Shown: positions 10,581-23,274 of the stretch, piece after piece
Layout: every line of letters starts with the position of its first letter
How positions within the stretch are numbered: the first letter of the stretch is position 1
NCBI GenBank assembly: GCA_023213395.1
Contig: CM041465.1
Span: 90,403,741-90,467,740, forward strand
DNA: 64,000 nt
Direction: 5' to 3'
Source of the DNA: Cycas panzhihuaensis
Taxonomy: Eukaryota; Cycadophyta
Notes under the pieces: generated by a model
What the model saw: the letters and a program-made list of their open reading frames with translations, nothing else
The model's database searches: none
Told to the model about the DNA's origin: nothing
Program-made: the position numbers and the translations under genes

Positions 10581-12829
10581 TAGATTCTTAACAACTGTAT
10601 GCTGGAATTTAATGGTGATTTTGTCCATGCACTAGGTTCTGTCTTAAAATGATTGCCCTTCTCTTACATCAGTAAATGTGTGAACTTTGTAAGATTTCTT
10701 GTTGCTTATTGTCTCTGGTGTCTAGCTGAGTATGTATTCTCTCTTAATGTCCAAACACATGTTAAATGAGAGACTGTAGACTACTTAAAATTATTCACTC
10801 GTTGTTATGGATTGATCGGTTGTGAATATACAAAAGGATGCTTGGCTTGGTTAGTTGCCTCTTTGCGTAATTGTCTAGCCGCTCGCTCCAGTTAACACAG
10901 AGAAGTCTTCTCATTGACTACTCGCTGTTCGAAGGTAGCCGCTAGTCCTCAAAATGCAACTGCCCTTTTGTTTGCACTAATGAGGAGCTGCGAGTTGCGT
11001 TGACCTTCGCCTTCTATCTACCATTGTTGTCTGGGACTCATTGCAACCAACCACTTGAACCACCATCGTTTTGCAAGCCATCAATTGAGAACTAGAGCTG
11101 TCACCAAAAACTTGACAGCCGCCATTTATCCTCAGTTCAGTGAGCCCTCCGTTGTCCAGTCGTCACCACACAACTTGGTCTCCAGTCGTCTCTTGGATCA
11201 CTACTGCTACTGCATAAACAGAGCTGCCTTTACTAGCCATAACTACGAATGAAGAGTCGCCCGACCGCCAACTAACGAGCGCTACCTATAATACATTGTC
11301 ACTGGCCACTATTTGGAATGCAATAGCTCTATTGCCTCTCACTGCTCGACTCTAGAAGAAAGATTGTCTCATGCTGATACATATTGATCCTTCAATTCGA
11401 TATATAATATAAGCTAATGTTTATAACATTTGGATATAAACATTAGTATATTTTAAAGAATATATATTTTTTAATATTTATCTCTTTTAATAGTTTGCAA
11501 CTTTATTATTTTGAAGAGATTTTTTTTTTTGGAGTATACTCTTTTGTGGCACTTGAAGAGATTTTTTGAGGAATGTCATTTTTATCAATTGGGGTGATAT
11601 TTTAAGAGGATTTTAATACATTTTATCCTCTTTTTTTAAGTACATTTGTGGTTCGATTTAAAAGAATATTTCAAGAGGATCTTTCTTAAGGATTTCATCC
11701 TCTTTATTTCTTTTATTAATTGGGTATGATACTTTATGAAGACATTAAGCTATTCAAAGCTTGTTATTTTGTCTTGTTTTAAAAGATATTTTTTGGCTTT
11801 ATTCAAAGAGTACTTCCAAGAGGTATTTTCTTGTACTTTATCATTTTTAGAGTATATCTTTTGACTCTATTTTAAGAGGGTTTTTTTAATGTACTTCGTC
11901 CTCTTTTGAATAAAGAATATGGTGTATTTAAAAGGTCCTTTGAACCTTTTTATATGTACTCTTAATGTGTAATTCACTTTGTGGTCATTTAAGTGATATG
12001 AGACACTCATACTTATGGTAGTTTAAGACACTACCTTCTTCTTAATTTATTTTATTACAAACTTCATATGATGTTTGTGAATTGTTGGATATAGCTTGCC
12101 AGATTCACTGAGACTAGATGAAAGTTTGATGTGATGTGGAAATTTAACATTTTCCAACCTTACGAAGGCTTATGGAAGTTGTTAAAGCATAAGATAGAAA
12201 GCCAAATTAGACGCAATTGATGGCATTGAAGAAGCGACACGACACAGCTTGGCAGGTTAGGAACCTAGAAAATCGACAACTATTATTTGTCAGTTGTTGA
12301 TGAGTTGATTACTCATCTTTAAAGAAAAATACTTGCATATGATGCATGAGGACTCTCATGGATTTGTTAAAGAGTCTTGATACTTGCTTTACTCTTGTAA
12401 AATGTCTATGCTCTCTCTTTTCATCTGCATAAACTGAAGGTGACGAGTGAAATGTGTTGCTAAGATTGTAGAGTACATCACTCTTAACAACTTGCACGTG
12501 GTCTATCTTACTTTTGTAACAAGATTAGACTACTTCAACCTCTTTCCTTGGTGAGTTGGGTAGCTTATTGTTGCAACGTATTGTGTTATGGTAATGATAG
12601 AAGCAATGTTGTGGTGTTTAAAAACACCTAACAATTCTATGAAGTAACAATTATATCGCAAGAACAATAATGCATAGAATAAAGCATGATATTGTATACC
12701 AGGAATATGACAGTTGGAGAAGTAGGTCCAAGGGCATGGTATTCACGTAATGATGATCACAACTAGCATGTATTGCATAAGGATGATGAAATTCTCTCTC
12801 GAAGCTTTGTACAGGCAGCTGCAAAGGCA
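10581..12829 (+). other. Non-coding interior of element C
   Basis: No gag, protease, integrase or RT could be read in any frame. There are AT-rich blocks with repeated AAGAGGATTTT-like words between 11500 and 11960. The short ORF at 11055-11252 shows no family motif and I do not regard it as a gene. Confidence 0.5.
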
Positions 12830-13250
12830 TAATCAACAACAGAATGTGGATTGACACTTAGTTCTAGTTGATCCTAATCAACAACAAGATGTGCATTGAC
12901 CACTTAGTTCTAGTTGATCTCTTGCAACTGCAAAGGCCTAATCAACAACAGGATGTGCATTGACACTTAGTTTTGGTTGATCCTAATCAACAACAAGATA
13001 TGGATTGACACTTAGTTATGGTTGATCCTAATCAATAATAGGATGTGTATTAACCACTATGTTTTGGTTGATCTCTTTCAATTGTAAAGGCCTAATCAAC
13101 AATAGGATGTGGATGACCACTTAGTTCTGGTTGATCTCTTGTAGCAGGAAAAGCCTAATCAACAACAGGATGTGTATTGGCAGTTAGTTCTGGTTGAAGT
13201 CTAATCAACAATAGGATGTGTATTGACACTTAGTTCTGGTTGATTTTTTG
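12830..13250 (+). repeat. Tandem repeats in element C
   Basis: About seven or eight imperfect units built from CTAATCAACAACAGGATGTG, then CATTGACACTTAGTTCTGGT and TGATC, with spacers of varying length (unit roughly 45-65 bp). They lie just upstream of the RNase H remnant. Confidence 0.8.
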
Positions 13251-13261
13251 CAGCAGTAAGA

Positions 13262-13620
13262 AACAACTGACAGTTTCTTTGTCTTCCACCGAGGCGGTAT
13301 ACAAAGCAACAATTACAACAATCTTTGAAGTTGTTTTAGCTAAAGTGAACTTCTTAATCACATTTGACTTGTTCAGTTGTTTTATGACAACCAAGGTGCC
13401 TTCTAGCTATTGAAGAATTGGGTTTCCATGATAGAATCAAACATGTGGAAGATGACCATCATTCTGTTTGACTACCAGTGGAGTATGGCATAATTGAGTT
13501 GATGTATTGTCCCTCAAAAGATCAAGTTGTTGATATTCTGACCTAGACTCTGCATCATGAGAAGTTTGAGAGACTTAGGGCACTGATGTTTCTGAGAGAA
13601 AATGAACTTAACATTATGGG
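13262..13620 (+). pseudogene. RNase H remnant of copia C
   Basis: The translation reads KKQLTVSLSSTEAVYKA, the conserved copia RNase H block (usually LSSTEAEY). Degraded sequence follows, and then the usual C-terminal block (SKDQVVDILT, HEKFERLRALM) before the polypurine tract GGGAGGG and the LTR. Several stops and frame changes make it non-functional. Confidence 0.75.
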
Positions 13621-13851
13621 AGGGTGTTAGAAATAATATACATTTCCATTTCATGTTCATTTACATTCATTTCTAATGTAATTATAATATTTCCTCACAT
13701 GGAATATTCTTATTGAGAGAATATTTTTATAATATTTTTGGTCAAGTCATTTAATATAGTGGTTAATAAGAGTCAAAGATAGTTGAAATATTAAATATGG
13801 TAGTTGGTAGCCTATCACAATTTGTGGGAGTTGTTAATTAGCCATTATGAT

Positions 13852-14397
13852 TGTGAAAAATGGCCTAATGGCCTTACAATCCCAAGATCTAGAAGTTAGG
13901 TTCACTCTAGTTATAGAAAGCAAAAAATACTAGACAACTATGAAACTATAAGATGAAACATAAGCAAGATAAAGCATGAAAAGGAGCAAAAAAATGATAC
14001 CAAAGATGAGGAGTTGGAATTGGTCCAACCTCGAAATGAATAATAGTTTGATTAGCAAACTGACAGCATAACAATACAACTCCAACTCTATATGAGAACA
14101 ATGAGGAGAGATCTTATTATATAGAGTGAAAGGAGAGATCTAAGGCATTGGATGTTTGACAAGTGTCAAACATCCAAGGTACATGCCTTGCATGTAGGAC
14201 GTGTCCTTTTAGGGCTCTCAAGTGAGCAAAAGTGCATGGGGGTCCATTTGACCCTTTAGTGACAATGTTGTGTCACTAGAAAAGAATGTGGTTGTGCACT
14301 TTTTACTTAAGTGATAAGTCTCCCTAAAGTACAAAAGTACAAATATTACATGACAAATAAAGTACATAGTCTTAACATGTAAACAGAAGGTTTAACA
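13852..14397 (-). repeat. 3' LTR of copia B
   Basis: 546 bp, same family as the A and E LTRs, with the TATA box, the GGATGTTTGAC hairpin (14150-14175) and a decayed version of the 18-bp palindrome near 14303. The flanking 13847-13851 (ATGAT) would be one target-site copy; the other is lost. Confidence 0.88.
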
Positions 14398-14439
14398 CCC
14401 CCCCTTATTGTTTACAATGTTAAGTCGGACCCCTAGACC

Positions 14440-16016
14440 ATCTCTAAATTTTACAAATTTTTCTCTACCAAGTGGCTTGGTAAAGATATTTCTTTGTCAT
14501 TGCTCGTTGGTCGATATTGAAGGTTGATCTCACCACTTTGCACATGCTCTTTGATGAATTGATGATAAACCTCAATATGTTTGGTCCTTGCATGAAAGAC
14601 AGGATTCTTGGCTAGTTTGAGCACACTTTGATTATCGCAATAAATCCTGGTGGGATGATCTTGCTCAAGTCCAAGTTCCCCAAGAATCCGTCATAGCCAG
14701 ATAGCTTCACAAGCTTTGTTGACTGCAACTTTGTACTCTGCTTCGGTGGAGGACAAGGTAACATTGGGTTGCTTCTTGCAAGTCCACGAAACAACTGCTG
14801 AACCAAGGGAAAAACATTATCCCGAGGTTGATCTCCTGCTATCTTGGCAACCTGCCCAATCAGAATCCGAGAACCCTTCTAGAGTGAAGTTCTCATCATG
14901 TGCATACTCAAGGCCATGCTGCAATGTGCCTTTGATGTACTTGAGTATGCGTTTAGTTGCATTCCAATGTTTCTGATTGGGTTGAGACATGTATCGAGAA
15001 CAAATCCCAACTGCAAATGAAATATCCAGTCGAGTGTTGGTGAGATAAATGAGTCTACCAATTAATTGCTGGTAAAGAGTGGGATCTGTTGGTTCAGCTT
15101 CCTCATTGAGAGTAAGCTTTGTTCCATTTTCCATGGGTGTAGGCGCTGGCTTGCAGTCGTGCATCCTGAACTGTTGCAAAATGTCCCAAGAGTATTTCAC
15201 TTGTGAGATGAAGATATAGCCTGGCTGTTGCCATACCTCAAAGCCTAAGAAATAATGGAGAAGTCCAAGATCTGTCATCTCAGATTTCCTCTTAAAGTCA
15301 TCTTGGAGAATCTGTATCATCTTAGTGTCATTGCCAGTGATCACTAAGTCATCTACATACAAGACAATAAAAACGGCATGGTCTTTTCCATCTTTGATGT
15401 ATAAGTTAGGATCTGAAGTAGATCGATGAAACCCATGTCTCAAGAAGTAATCATCGATCTTTGAGTACCATGCTCTTGGAGCTTGTTTCAAGCCATATAA
15501 TGCCTTTTTTAGGCAACAAACTAAATGCTCCTTGCCTTGTACCTTGTAACCAGGAGGTTGCTCCAAGTATACCTTCTCCTGAAGATCGCCATTGAGAAAG
15601 GCGCTCTTCACGTCCATCTGAAAGATTGGCCATTTGCATTGAGCTGCTAAGGCCAAGATGAGTCTGATGGTATTCATGTTAGCCACTGGTGCAAAAGTCT
15701 CCTTGTAATCTATGCCTTCCTTTTTGTTTGAATCCTTTTGCCACAAGGCGGGCCTTCTAACGCTTAAGTGTACCATCAGAATGGAATTTGGTCTTGTAGA
15801 CCCATTTGCAGCTGATTGCCTGTTTGTGTTTAGGCAATTCGACCAAATCCCAAGTACCATTCTTTTCAATAGAATGGATTTCTTCATCCATGGAAGCCTT
15901 CCAATTTTCACTTTTAGAAGCCTCCTCAAAGGTGGAAGGCTCATCAACATATAGCACTTCAACCATAAGTGCAAAATTGGTTTGCTGCCTGTATTTTGAT
16001 GGACGTTTTCCTTCAA
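14440..16016 (-). pseudogene. RT and RNase H of copia B
   Basis: A 399-residue open stretch (14817-16016) carries RT motifs FQMDVKSAFLNGDLQEKVYL, LYGLKQAPRAWY and an intact YVDD (15348-15359). It ends in SDSDWAGCQDSRRSTSG with a stop at 14817. RNase H motifs (LSSTEAEYK, YCDNQSV) continue beyond it down to about 14440. The first part of the open frame is out of register with the main RT frame near 15720-15960, so the RT N-terminus is also frameshifted. Confidence 0.88.
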
Positions 16017-16029
16017 TAATGTGGCCGTC

Positions 16030-17495
16030 TTATACTATTTGAGTATACCATTTTGGTAACTTTTTAATTGATGTGACTTGAACCTCAAGATCTTCTGGTC
16101 TAAGTGGTTGATCAACAGAAAATGTGCTAGGATCAAGTGGAGCTAAATCTGATGATGTGGACGGTCTAGCAGGTGCAGATGATGTACATGGAGTTGAAGA
16201 TTGAGAGGGAAGGAAAGCCTCAACAATCTTTTTGCCTTTGTCAATGGGGGGTTGCATGGATGTTGTTTGCAACTCCTTAGGATCGTCTTCAGCAAAGATT
16301 ACATCTCTTGAGAGATGCATTTTGTTTCCAATGGGATCATACAACTTGTAGGCTTTGCTATGAATGGCATAACCTACAAAGATGCACTTTAGACTATGCT
16401 TGTCTAATTTTGTTCTTTGCTGAATGGGGATGTGCATATATAAGCAGTGCACCCAAAAGTCCTCAAATGGCTGACAGTTGGCTTTTTGCCAGACCATGTC
16501 TCCTCTGGTGTGATGTCGGTGACTGCTGTTGTTGGACTTCGATTTGCCACATAGGCAGCTGTGTGAAATGCCTACCTTGATGGCTCGAGTGAGTCCTTTT
16601 GCATGCATCATTGCTTTGGCTTTGTTAGCCAAAGTTCTATTCATTCTTTCAGAGACTCTATTTTGTTGAGGAGTATGAGGAATAGTAAGCTGTCTCTGAA
16701 TACCATTATCCTTGCAGAATTTGGTGAATTCGTTTGAAGTAAATTCACCTCCATTGTTTGTCCTTAGTGTTTTGATGGATTGCCCAGACTCGTTCTCCAC
16801 TTCAAGCTTGAATTCTTTGAACTTTGAAAATACTTCAGACTTGTGCTTGATGAAGTAAACCCAGACTGTATGAGAAAAGTCGTCAATGAAGGAGATGTAG
16901 TACAAAGCTCTTCCAAAGGATGCGTGGACATAGGTCCACACAAATTTGAGTGTACTAACTGCAAAGAATATGATGCACGCCAAGCTTTGCCTTTAGGGAA
17001 AGGCAAGCGATGTTGTGTCCCCATTATGCATGCTTCACAAAGACATTTTGTACCATATATCTTCGGAAGCCCATGTACCATGTTTTTGTTCACCCTCTGC
17101 CTGAGATTGTCTAAGCTTAAATGGCCTAGACGTTGGTGCCAAAGTTGCTTCTTGGACAAGGTTTGAGTGACAATGGAACCAGAGTAAGCAGAATCAAGTG
17201 TTATGTTATTAGCATAGAGGCCATGATCCTCATATCCAACAACTACTATTTGATTATCTTTGTCACTTATTACACATTTCCCATTTTTGAATAAAATGCT
17301 TATCTGTTGGTTGTCCAATTTGCTAACAGATAGCAAGCTCTTGTCCATGGAAGGTATAAAGTAGGCATTCCCATTGGGAAATGAAGAGAAAGGATTAGAA
17401 GAAGAATGAAATGGAGCTATTGTGCCTATGCTAGAAATTTTGACTGATTGTTGACGAAGGTCATTGATTGACCTTTTCCTTCCTTGATGTCGCAA
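16030..17495 (-). pseudogene. Integrase of copia B
   Basis: Two overlapping frames. The first (16764-17495) has the HHCC zinc finger (LWHQRLGHLSLDNL, then CEACIMGTQHR). The second (16030-16983) has the DDE core (DDFSHTVWVYF, TNNGGEFTSNEF, HTPQQNRVSERMNRT) and the C-terminal block LKCIFVGYAIHSKAYKLYDP. The catalytic-core TDNG is TNNG here. A frameshift lies in the overlap, and another damaged spot follows GLTRA. B is the best reference in this window for the anomalous patch in E at 46074-46273. Confidence 0.85.
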
Positions 17496-17499
17496 AGGA

Positions 17500-18588
17500 G
17501 TTCTTCACTCCCAGTCATGTGTTGAGTAGCTCCAGAGTCAATGATCCAAGTTTGATCAACCTTGGATGAATGATAAGCACAAAATAGTTTGTCCTCATCT
17601 GCAAGCTGATTGAAGTGGCGTTGATTGCCACCTCTAAAACCCCCCCTTCCTCTTTGACCTCCTCGATAGGCACCTCGATTTGGTCAAGGGGGTTGTTGCT
17701 GTTGTTGTTGCTGGAATCTTTGTTGGAATTGTCGCCGTGGCTGTTGCTGTCTCTAACTTTGTTGACGTGGCTGTTGTTGTTGTTATTGTAGATCTGCTTG
17801 CTTCTTCCTACAATTAGGTGCTATGTGGCCAGCTTTGCCACAATAATGACAAACAACATTGGTCTTTGAGGAACCAATGTTCATGTTCCCAAATTGCTTT
17901 GAAAGTGCAGGTTTGGGATTCTGCTTGGCCTTTGATTTGGCCGCAAATGCACCTGATGTAGATGGTTTGTCCTCATTATCCTTGGTGTAAATTTGCTCCT
18001 CTTGAAGTAACAAGCTTTCAAGTTGATTAAATGACATTCATTTGAGTGAACCATCTCGTGTAGTGGAAGAAATGAAGCCATTGTAGTCCTTAGACAAAGC
18101 TTTGGTAATTGATGTTATAATCTCATCTCTAGTGGTAGGACTACCTAGTGTATTCAATTCATTACATACCTCCTTGATGGAGGAAAGGAAAGCCGACATA
18201 GGCTTAACAAATTTTACAGAATACAACTTGGCTTTTATCATCAATATGTGAGCTTCATCTTGCCTTTCATACAAAGAGGACAAAATGTCCATGCTTCCTT
18301 GGAAGGTTTTGCACACGCTATATTTTGATCTACATGAACATCAACAATCATATGTAGGAATGCCAAAGCGATTTCATCTTTGGTTTCCCAAGCAGCAACA
18401 AGAGCATCATCAGGTTGAACAGTTACATCACCATTGACAACAGGTACAGGTTGGGGTATCTTTCTAGAAACATAACCCCAAAATTCATTCATTATCAAAA
18501 GATTTTGAGTGATCCTTTTCCATTCTTGATAGTTGTCTTGTTCTGTTAATCTGATGGTGCATGCATCGAGCATGTTAATTGCAGCCAT
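17500..18588 (-). pseudogene. Gag and protease start of copia B
   Basis: The frame opens at the ATG at 18586-18588 with MAAINMLDACTIRLTEQDNY, followed by QEWKRITQNLLIMNEFWGYV. A frameshift lies near 18290 and a stop near 18038. The UBN2-type gag body (CNELNTLGSPTTRDEI) and a CCHC knuckle, CHYCGKAGHIAPNC, follow (about 17815-17860). Gln-rich coding sits at 17690-17790, then the aspartic protease motif WIIDSGATQHMTG at about 17507-17551. Confidence 0.85.
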
Positions 18589-18599
18589 GTTTCAGTTCT

Positions 18600-19216
18600 A
18601 AGGCTTGAAGCTAGCAGATAACTTGGAAACTCAAAGCTTTCGTTACTTAAGTTCCACCTTCTAACGAAACCAACAGTTCTGATCTTACTAGAAGATCCAA
18701 CAACTAAATGGAATGATGAGGGGTGGAGGACTACGCTGTGGAGTTGGTCCAACCCTGATCTATAGAGGAGATCAAACAGTTGGCCAAGTAATATCTAGGA
18801 CAAGGCAGGTAGGGTTGATCTGCATCTACGTACCATACTTTCCCTGGGATTCACAGTCCCAATAACACCCTTTTCGAACCTCCTTTCCCTCAAGCAACCT
18901 TAATTGTCGTGCACTGGCTGTACGGTCGGTTGGTCCCCTAGGGAATGCACCAAGCTTAAGGTTATTTCAGAGGCAATGTTTGAACCTTTTTCGGGCCTCT
19001 CCAACAAGATTTTTAAAGTCACTTTTTAGAAGGTTAAAGTGAACTTAAGATTTATTTTACTTGGATGATGCACTTATGAAAGTGCTTGATTAAGCCTACA
19101 ATGAAAGAGGCTTCAAAAGAAGCAATCTAGTACATCAAATGAACACTTAAAGTGTTGTTACAATGAGCACTTAATGAATTGAGTGTGTTATACAAATCCA
19201 AGTAAAGAACAGAGAA
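18600..19216 (-). other. Leader of copia B up to the deletion junction
   Basis: Non-coding leader matching A (about 5600-5990) and E (48480-48860). At about 19216 it meets G1 RT sequence (AAATAAGGTTGTAGC). The G3 counterpart on the minus strand at about 40050 reads AAATAAGGTAGTAG. This marks a deletion junction. Confidence 0.75.
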
Positions 19217-21137
19217 ATGACCAAATAAGGTTGTAGCTATTTTAAGTTTTCCTTCACCAAAGACAACGAAACATGTAAAAGGTTTCTTGGGCATGACAAG
19301 GTATTATAGAAATTTTATTAAGGAATATGCCCAAATAGCTAATCCCGTACAGACCTTGCTGAAAAAGAAGACGATATGGTGATGGGAATTGCAGCAATAA
19401 CTGGCATTTGATTTTCTAAAGAGAAAGATTTTAAAAGCGCCCATTATGAGATTTTCAGATTGGGATAGACCTTTTCATGTGCACGTGGATGCTTCATTAC
19501 TGGCCATTGGATGTGTATTGGCCCAGCTAGGAGACGACAATATAGACCTCCCCATCTATTTTGTCAGTCGTAAATTTACTCAGGCTTAGCGAAATTACTC
19601 AGTCACTGAGCGCAAGGATTGTGCATGTTTTATGCCTTGCAAAAAATTGGGCATTATCTATTGGCCAATCCTTTTATCTACTTTGTAGATCATTAGGCTT
19701 TGCAATACTTGATAAATAAACCAATTTTGCAGAAAAGGATTGATAGATTGTTGATGTTGTTCCAGGAATTTAATTTTAAGATTATTGTGAAAAAATGGGA
19801 AAAGTATATAGTACTTGATGTGTTATCACGGGAAGTAGATGGAGAACCTGCCATAGGGATATATGATGATTTTCTTGGTACTAAATTGTTCTTTGTTGAA
19901 GCAGTACCAAAATTGTATGAAGGAATTGTGAAATACCTGGCCATAGGACAAACACAGAAAGGACTAGAACGGGTGGAAAGACAAAGATTCATCTAAAAGA
20001 CCTTACCGTTTCAACTGGTACAAGGAATGTTATATACGTTGGGTTCGGATGAGGTGCTTCAGAGATGCATATTGGAGCATGATGTGCAAGCGGTGCTGTG
20101 GGAGGCTTATGAAGGTGTAGTAACAAAACACCAAGGCACCAAATCCACAGCACGAAAAATTTTGTAGGCAAGACTATGGTGGCCGACATTGTTTGAAGAC
20201 TCCGAGAAATGGGTTTGTAGATGCGATGTTTGCCAACGCATGGGCAACCCAGGTAAACATCATGTCATGCCTCTCCATCCAATTCTAGCCCAATCTCCGT
20301 TCGAGAAATGGGGACTAGATTTCATTGGACCAATTAGCTCCCCGGCCAAGCGGACCAACACAAGATATATATTAGTGGCCACAGATTTTCTAACAAAATG
20401 GATGGAAGCACGACCTCTCAGAACTTGCAATGCTAGGAGTACAACAAGGTTTTTGTATGAAACGACCATTGTTTGTTTTGGTTGCCCTTTAGAATTAGTG
20501 TTGGATCAAGGTAGTAGTTCCTTAAATAGTACCATAAAACATCTATGATCCAACACTTTTAATCCTCTCCTTACTATCCCAGAGCTAATGGTCAAATTGA
20601 AAGTACTAACAAGATTTTAAAGTTAGCTTTGTCTAAAATTTGTAGTGAAGGAAGAACTGACTGGGCAGAAAGACTACATTTTGTTCTTTGGATAGACAGA
20701 ACTACAATTAAAAGACCTCATAAATAGATGCCATTTTAGTTAGTATATGGGGACTGGAATTCTAGGCTGAATGTTTCAGGGTAGTAGTTCAACTGCAGTT
20801 GAAGGAGCAAGATTCTCGAAATCAAAGTATCGTGGAACTCTTAAAGCTTGATGAACGAAGAGCAAGAGCTTTATGGAAACTGAAAGTTGAAAAGAAAAGG
20901 CGAAAAGCATGGCACGATCGACATCTCCGGACACCACAATTCAAGGAAGGTGATTTGGTACTGATGTATGATACTAAATTTCGAGTGAAACCTGGTAAGA
21001 TGAAACTGCATTGGTTAGGACCATATAGGGTGAACCACATCAGGAGAAATGGAGTGGTCCAAGTCAGACAACTCAATGGGAATTTACGACCAAGGGCAAT
21101 CGATGAAAGTCAGTTGAAGCTAAATATAGCGAGGTAA
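19217..21137 (+). pseudogene. G1 pol: RT end, RNase H, integrase
   Basis: It begins in the RT C-terminus (VKGFLGMTRYYRNFIKEYA). RNase H follows (DWDRPFHVHVDASL, DVLSREVDGEPA). Integrase shows a zinc-binding CRCDVCQRMGNPGKHH (20217-20265), the core PFEKWGLDFIGPI with TDFLTKWMEARPL, LVLDQGS as the second-Asp block, and the C-terminal GPY/F motif WLGPYRV near 21014-21034. There are stops near 19380, 19590, 19995 and 20548. The YxDD box of RT was lost in the deletion. Confidence 0.85.
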
Positions 21138-21428
21138 GGGGTGGGGAAGAAAAAAAATGATGCAAATCATGGGGGTAGTGAAATGTCACAATCATGGTAA
21201 GGATAACCAAAGAAAAGGACTAACTATGATCGCTGTGATCGACGGTTGCAACCAAATAGTTACAAGCTGGCCTTTAATGTGAAGAGATCGTAATTTCGAC
21301 AGTAACTCTACCATGATTACGATGTGACAAGAGATGTCAGGAATGACGATCTCGCATTATTGTTGTAGCAAAAAATTATTAATTTATTATTTTGAAACCC
21401 TCATCATCAATAGTTTTTTGTTGGATGA

Positions 21429-22960
21429 AGAAAGAGAAATCCCAATTCGAACTCCACTATGCAATTAGAGAGCAATGGCGACTAAGGAATTACAATAGTT
21501 TACGGTGGCATTCTGTGAAACAGATGATGAATAAATTCAGCAGGAATGGCTAGAGATGCCACCAAAGGATCCTCGAAGGAAGAGTTTGGTAGACGCAGAA
21601 TTCAAAAAGTATATTCGGGTAGGCGTCCTTCCATTCGTTTTCAACTTCCTCATAGTCGTAACAACAATGGTGGCTCAACGACCCCACATACTTGATTGTT
21701 CGGCCGAGGCAATTGCGTGTTTGACTAGGTTGTCAAACGATGGACCCGACATCCCCAGGGACAAATAGATTTCTAGAGAGCAAGCTGCATGCTAGATTGG
21801 AGTGAAAGAGTCTAACGTTTCCAGTTTGGGGTTCTAGATTTCAAGGATTTCTTTGGAGGAAGTGCATTAGGTGGCACATTTTTTGTTTATTAGGGTTATA
21901 TTAGGACAAAAAAATCTCTTTGCCCCAAGTCATTTACGTTCAATGCTGATTAATGTTACACAAGGACAACGGCATAACTGGGCTAAATTTGTTTCTAGTA
22001 AATTTTTAAAGAATCTTGAAACTATGAGGAATGTCGCACAGTCCATATTGTTTTTGTACCCAACCTTGCTTCAAGGTTTGGTATTTTCTCAATGCCTAGG
22101 TATCAAACTTCCACTGGTTGAAGAAGGACAATCCCTTTTGATGAAATGGACTGAGATGTTCAGCAGGGAAGGGGGGTGTAATTTGAGGCCGTTGGCGAGA
22201 TTGCATGAATAGGCAAAGGTTTGGATTCAAGAGCAGTGGTAGGCCGAAAACCCAGAACCGTCTCCTGTAGAAAAAGAAGATGAAGAAGAAGAAGATAAGA
22301 AACCGCAAGTAGGGGTGACCTTGGAGAGAGAAGATGAGAAAACAGAAAGTCAGAAGAGGAAAGAAATTGGAACAGGGAAACAAAAGGTGGGAGAATAACC
22401 AACTGTTGTAGAAGAAAGATCTACAGAGCAGCTGACAGTACAGGCATTTACTAAAGAAGAACGCCAGAAAAGAAGGAAGTTGGCCACAACAAAGAGAGGA
22501 CAAGAAATTCTGGAGCAATTGAATAATCAACCACTAGAAATCAATTTTGACCCCTTCGAAGATATTCTAGAAGAAGGTCTAGATCGATGTCTTGTGATCC
22601 TCCAGATGTCTCACAGTGGAAGACATCCTTTTTGGCGAAAGTCACTTGACAGTTGGGTACAGAGTTGGGGCAAAGGACTAGAAGGTCTCTGCCTGACATG
22701 CATAGGATCCAAAGGCTAGAAGAGAAACTGCCTACGACTGAGGCTCATTTGGATTTTTTTGAAGAAGTTTATTATGGAGTGGATAAGAGATATACATATT
22801 GTTGACTATCAGATGCAAGCGTTTAAAGTGAGTTTTAAACATGACATTCCTCCTGGATTGTGTGAGGTGATATATAAGTTAGAAGCTTGGATTCTAGAAA
22901 TCCAGGAATGCTAATAGATTTTGCAGTAAGATTTTTCATTTAAGATAGGAGCTACACCAA
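21429..22960 (+). pseudogene. Post-integrase ORF of G1, function unknown
   Basis: Broken frames that align with the G3 region 34990-36345 on the minus strand. Shared landmarks: MPPKDPRRKSLVDAEF (G3 MPKEDKRKVILTDDGF), the HILDCSAEAIA/SLLDISAKAIV block, PDIPRDK/EKVPRDK, VAHFLFIRVILGQKNLFAP/VAHFLFTRVILSQKNLYVP, and the NNQPLEINFD/NSQPVEVDFD block. Lys/Glu-rich stretches link the blocks. Its position after integrase recalls the env-like ORF of Athila elements, but I see no signal peptide or clear membrane segment. Both copies carry stops, yet block order and spacing are kept, so it was once a real gene of this lineage. Confidence 0.65.
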
Positions 22961-23274
22961 ACTGAATTGATGAATCAAGAGCTCATGCAAGAAATTCAGT
23001 GGATGCATTCTGGGAATAAACCCACTCTAGTGTGGTTGGATGCCTTACGTGATGTCGACATTTTGGTGGATCACTGCCATTCTCAAGGAATCAGAGTACC
23101 TTCGAATATTGTGTGGCCAGACCTGCAATATGTATGACAAGTGATGAATAAGTTGCAGAAGGAAAGGGAAGAGGCACTGCGCCCTTAGTTCAAAAATTTT
23201 TGGGGGAAGGAGTGGGAGTTATCTTGAAATTTTGGAACGAGTGAGGACACTTGTTGGAGTTGTGATGGGGGAGA
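22961..23274 (+). other. G1 3' untranslated region and polypurine tract
   Basis: Low coding potential. It ends with TGTGATGGGGGAGA just before the LTR start TGTGTGCGGG at 23275. The same tract, GTGATGGGGGAGA, precedes the G3 3' LTR. Confidence 0.65.

Larger units (their letters stand above)
10183..13851 (+). mobile_element. Copia element C, mostly non-coding, right LTR cut by B
   Basis: The 5' LTR (10183-10567) and 3' LTR (13625-13851, interrupted) share blocks such as ACATTTCCATTTCATGTTCA, TTTCTAATGTAATTA and AAATATTAAATATGG. The primer site TGGTTTTAGAGCC at 10568 is of the initiator-Met type. The first base pair of the 5' LTR is TA rather than TG (decay). Only the RNase H end survives of the coding region. 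The rest of the interior (10600-12830) is non-coding and unrecognised. The 3' LTR stops where B inserted and its remainder was lost. Confidence 0.75.
13852..19216 (-). mobile_element. Copia element B (minus), 5' LTR deleted
   Basis: The 3' LTR is at 13852-14397 and the polypurine tract reads CCCCCCCTTA on + at 14398-14407. RNase H, RT, integrase, protease and gag follow towards higher coordinates, then a leader to about 19216. No 5' LTR or primer site is present: the leader runs directly into G1 reverse transcriptase sequence. B sits inside the 3' LTR of C, so the order of events is G1, then C, then B, then a deletion. Confidence 0.88.
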
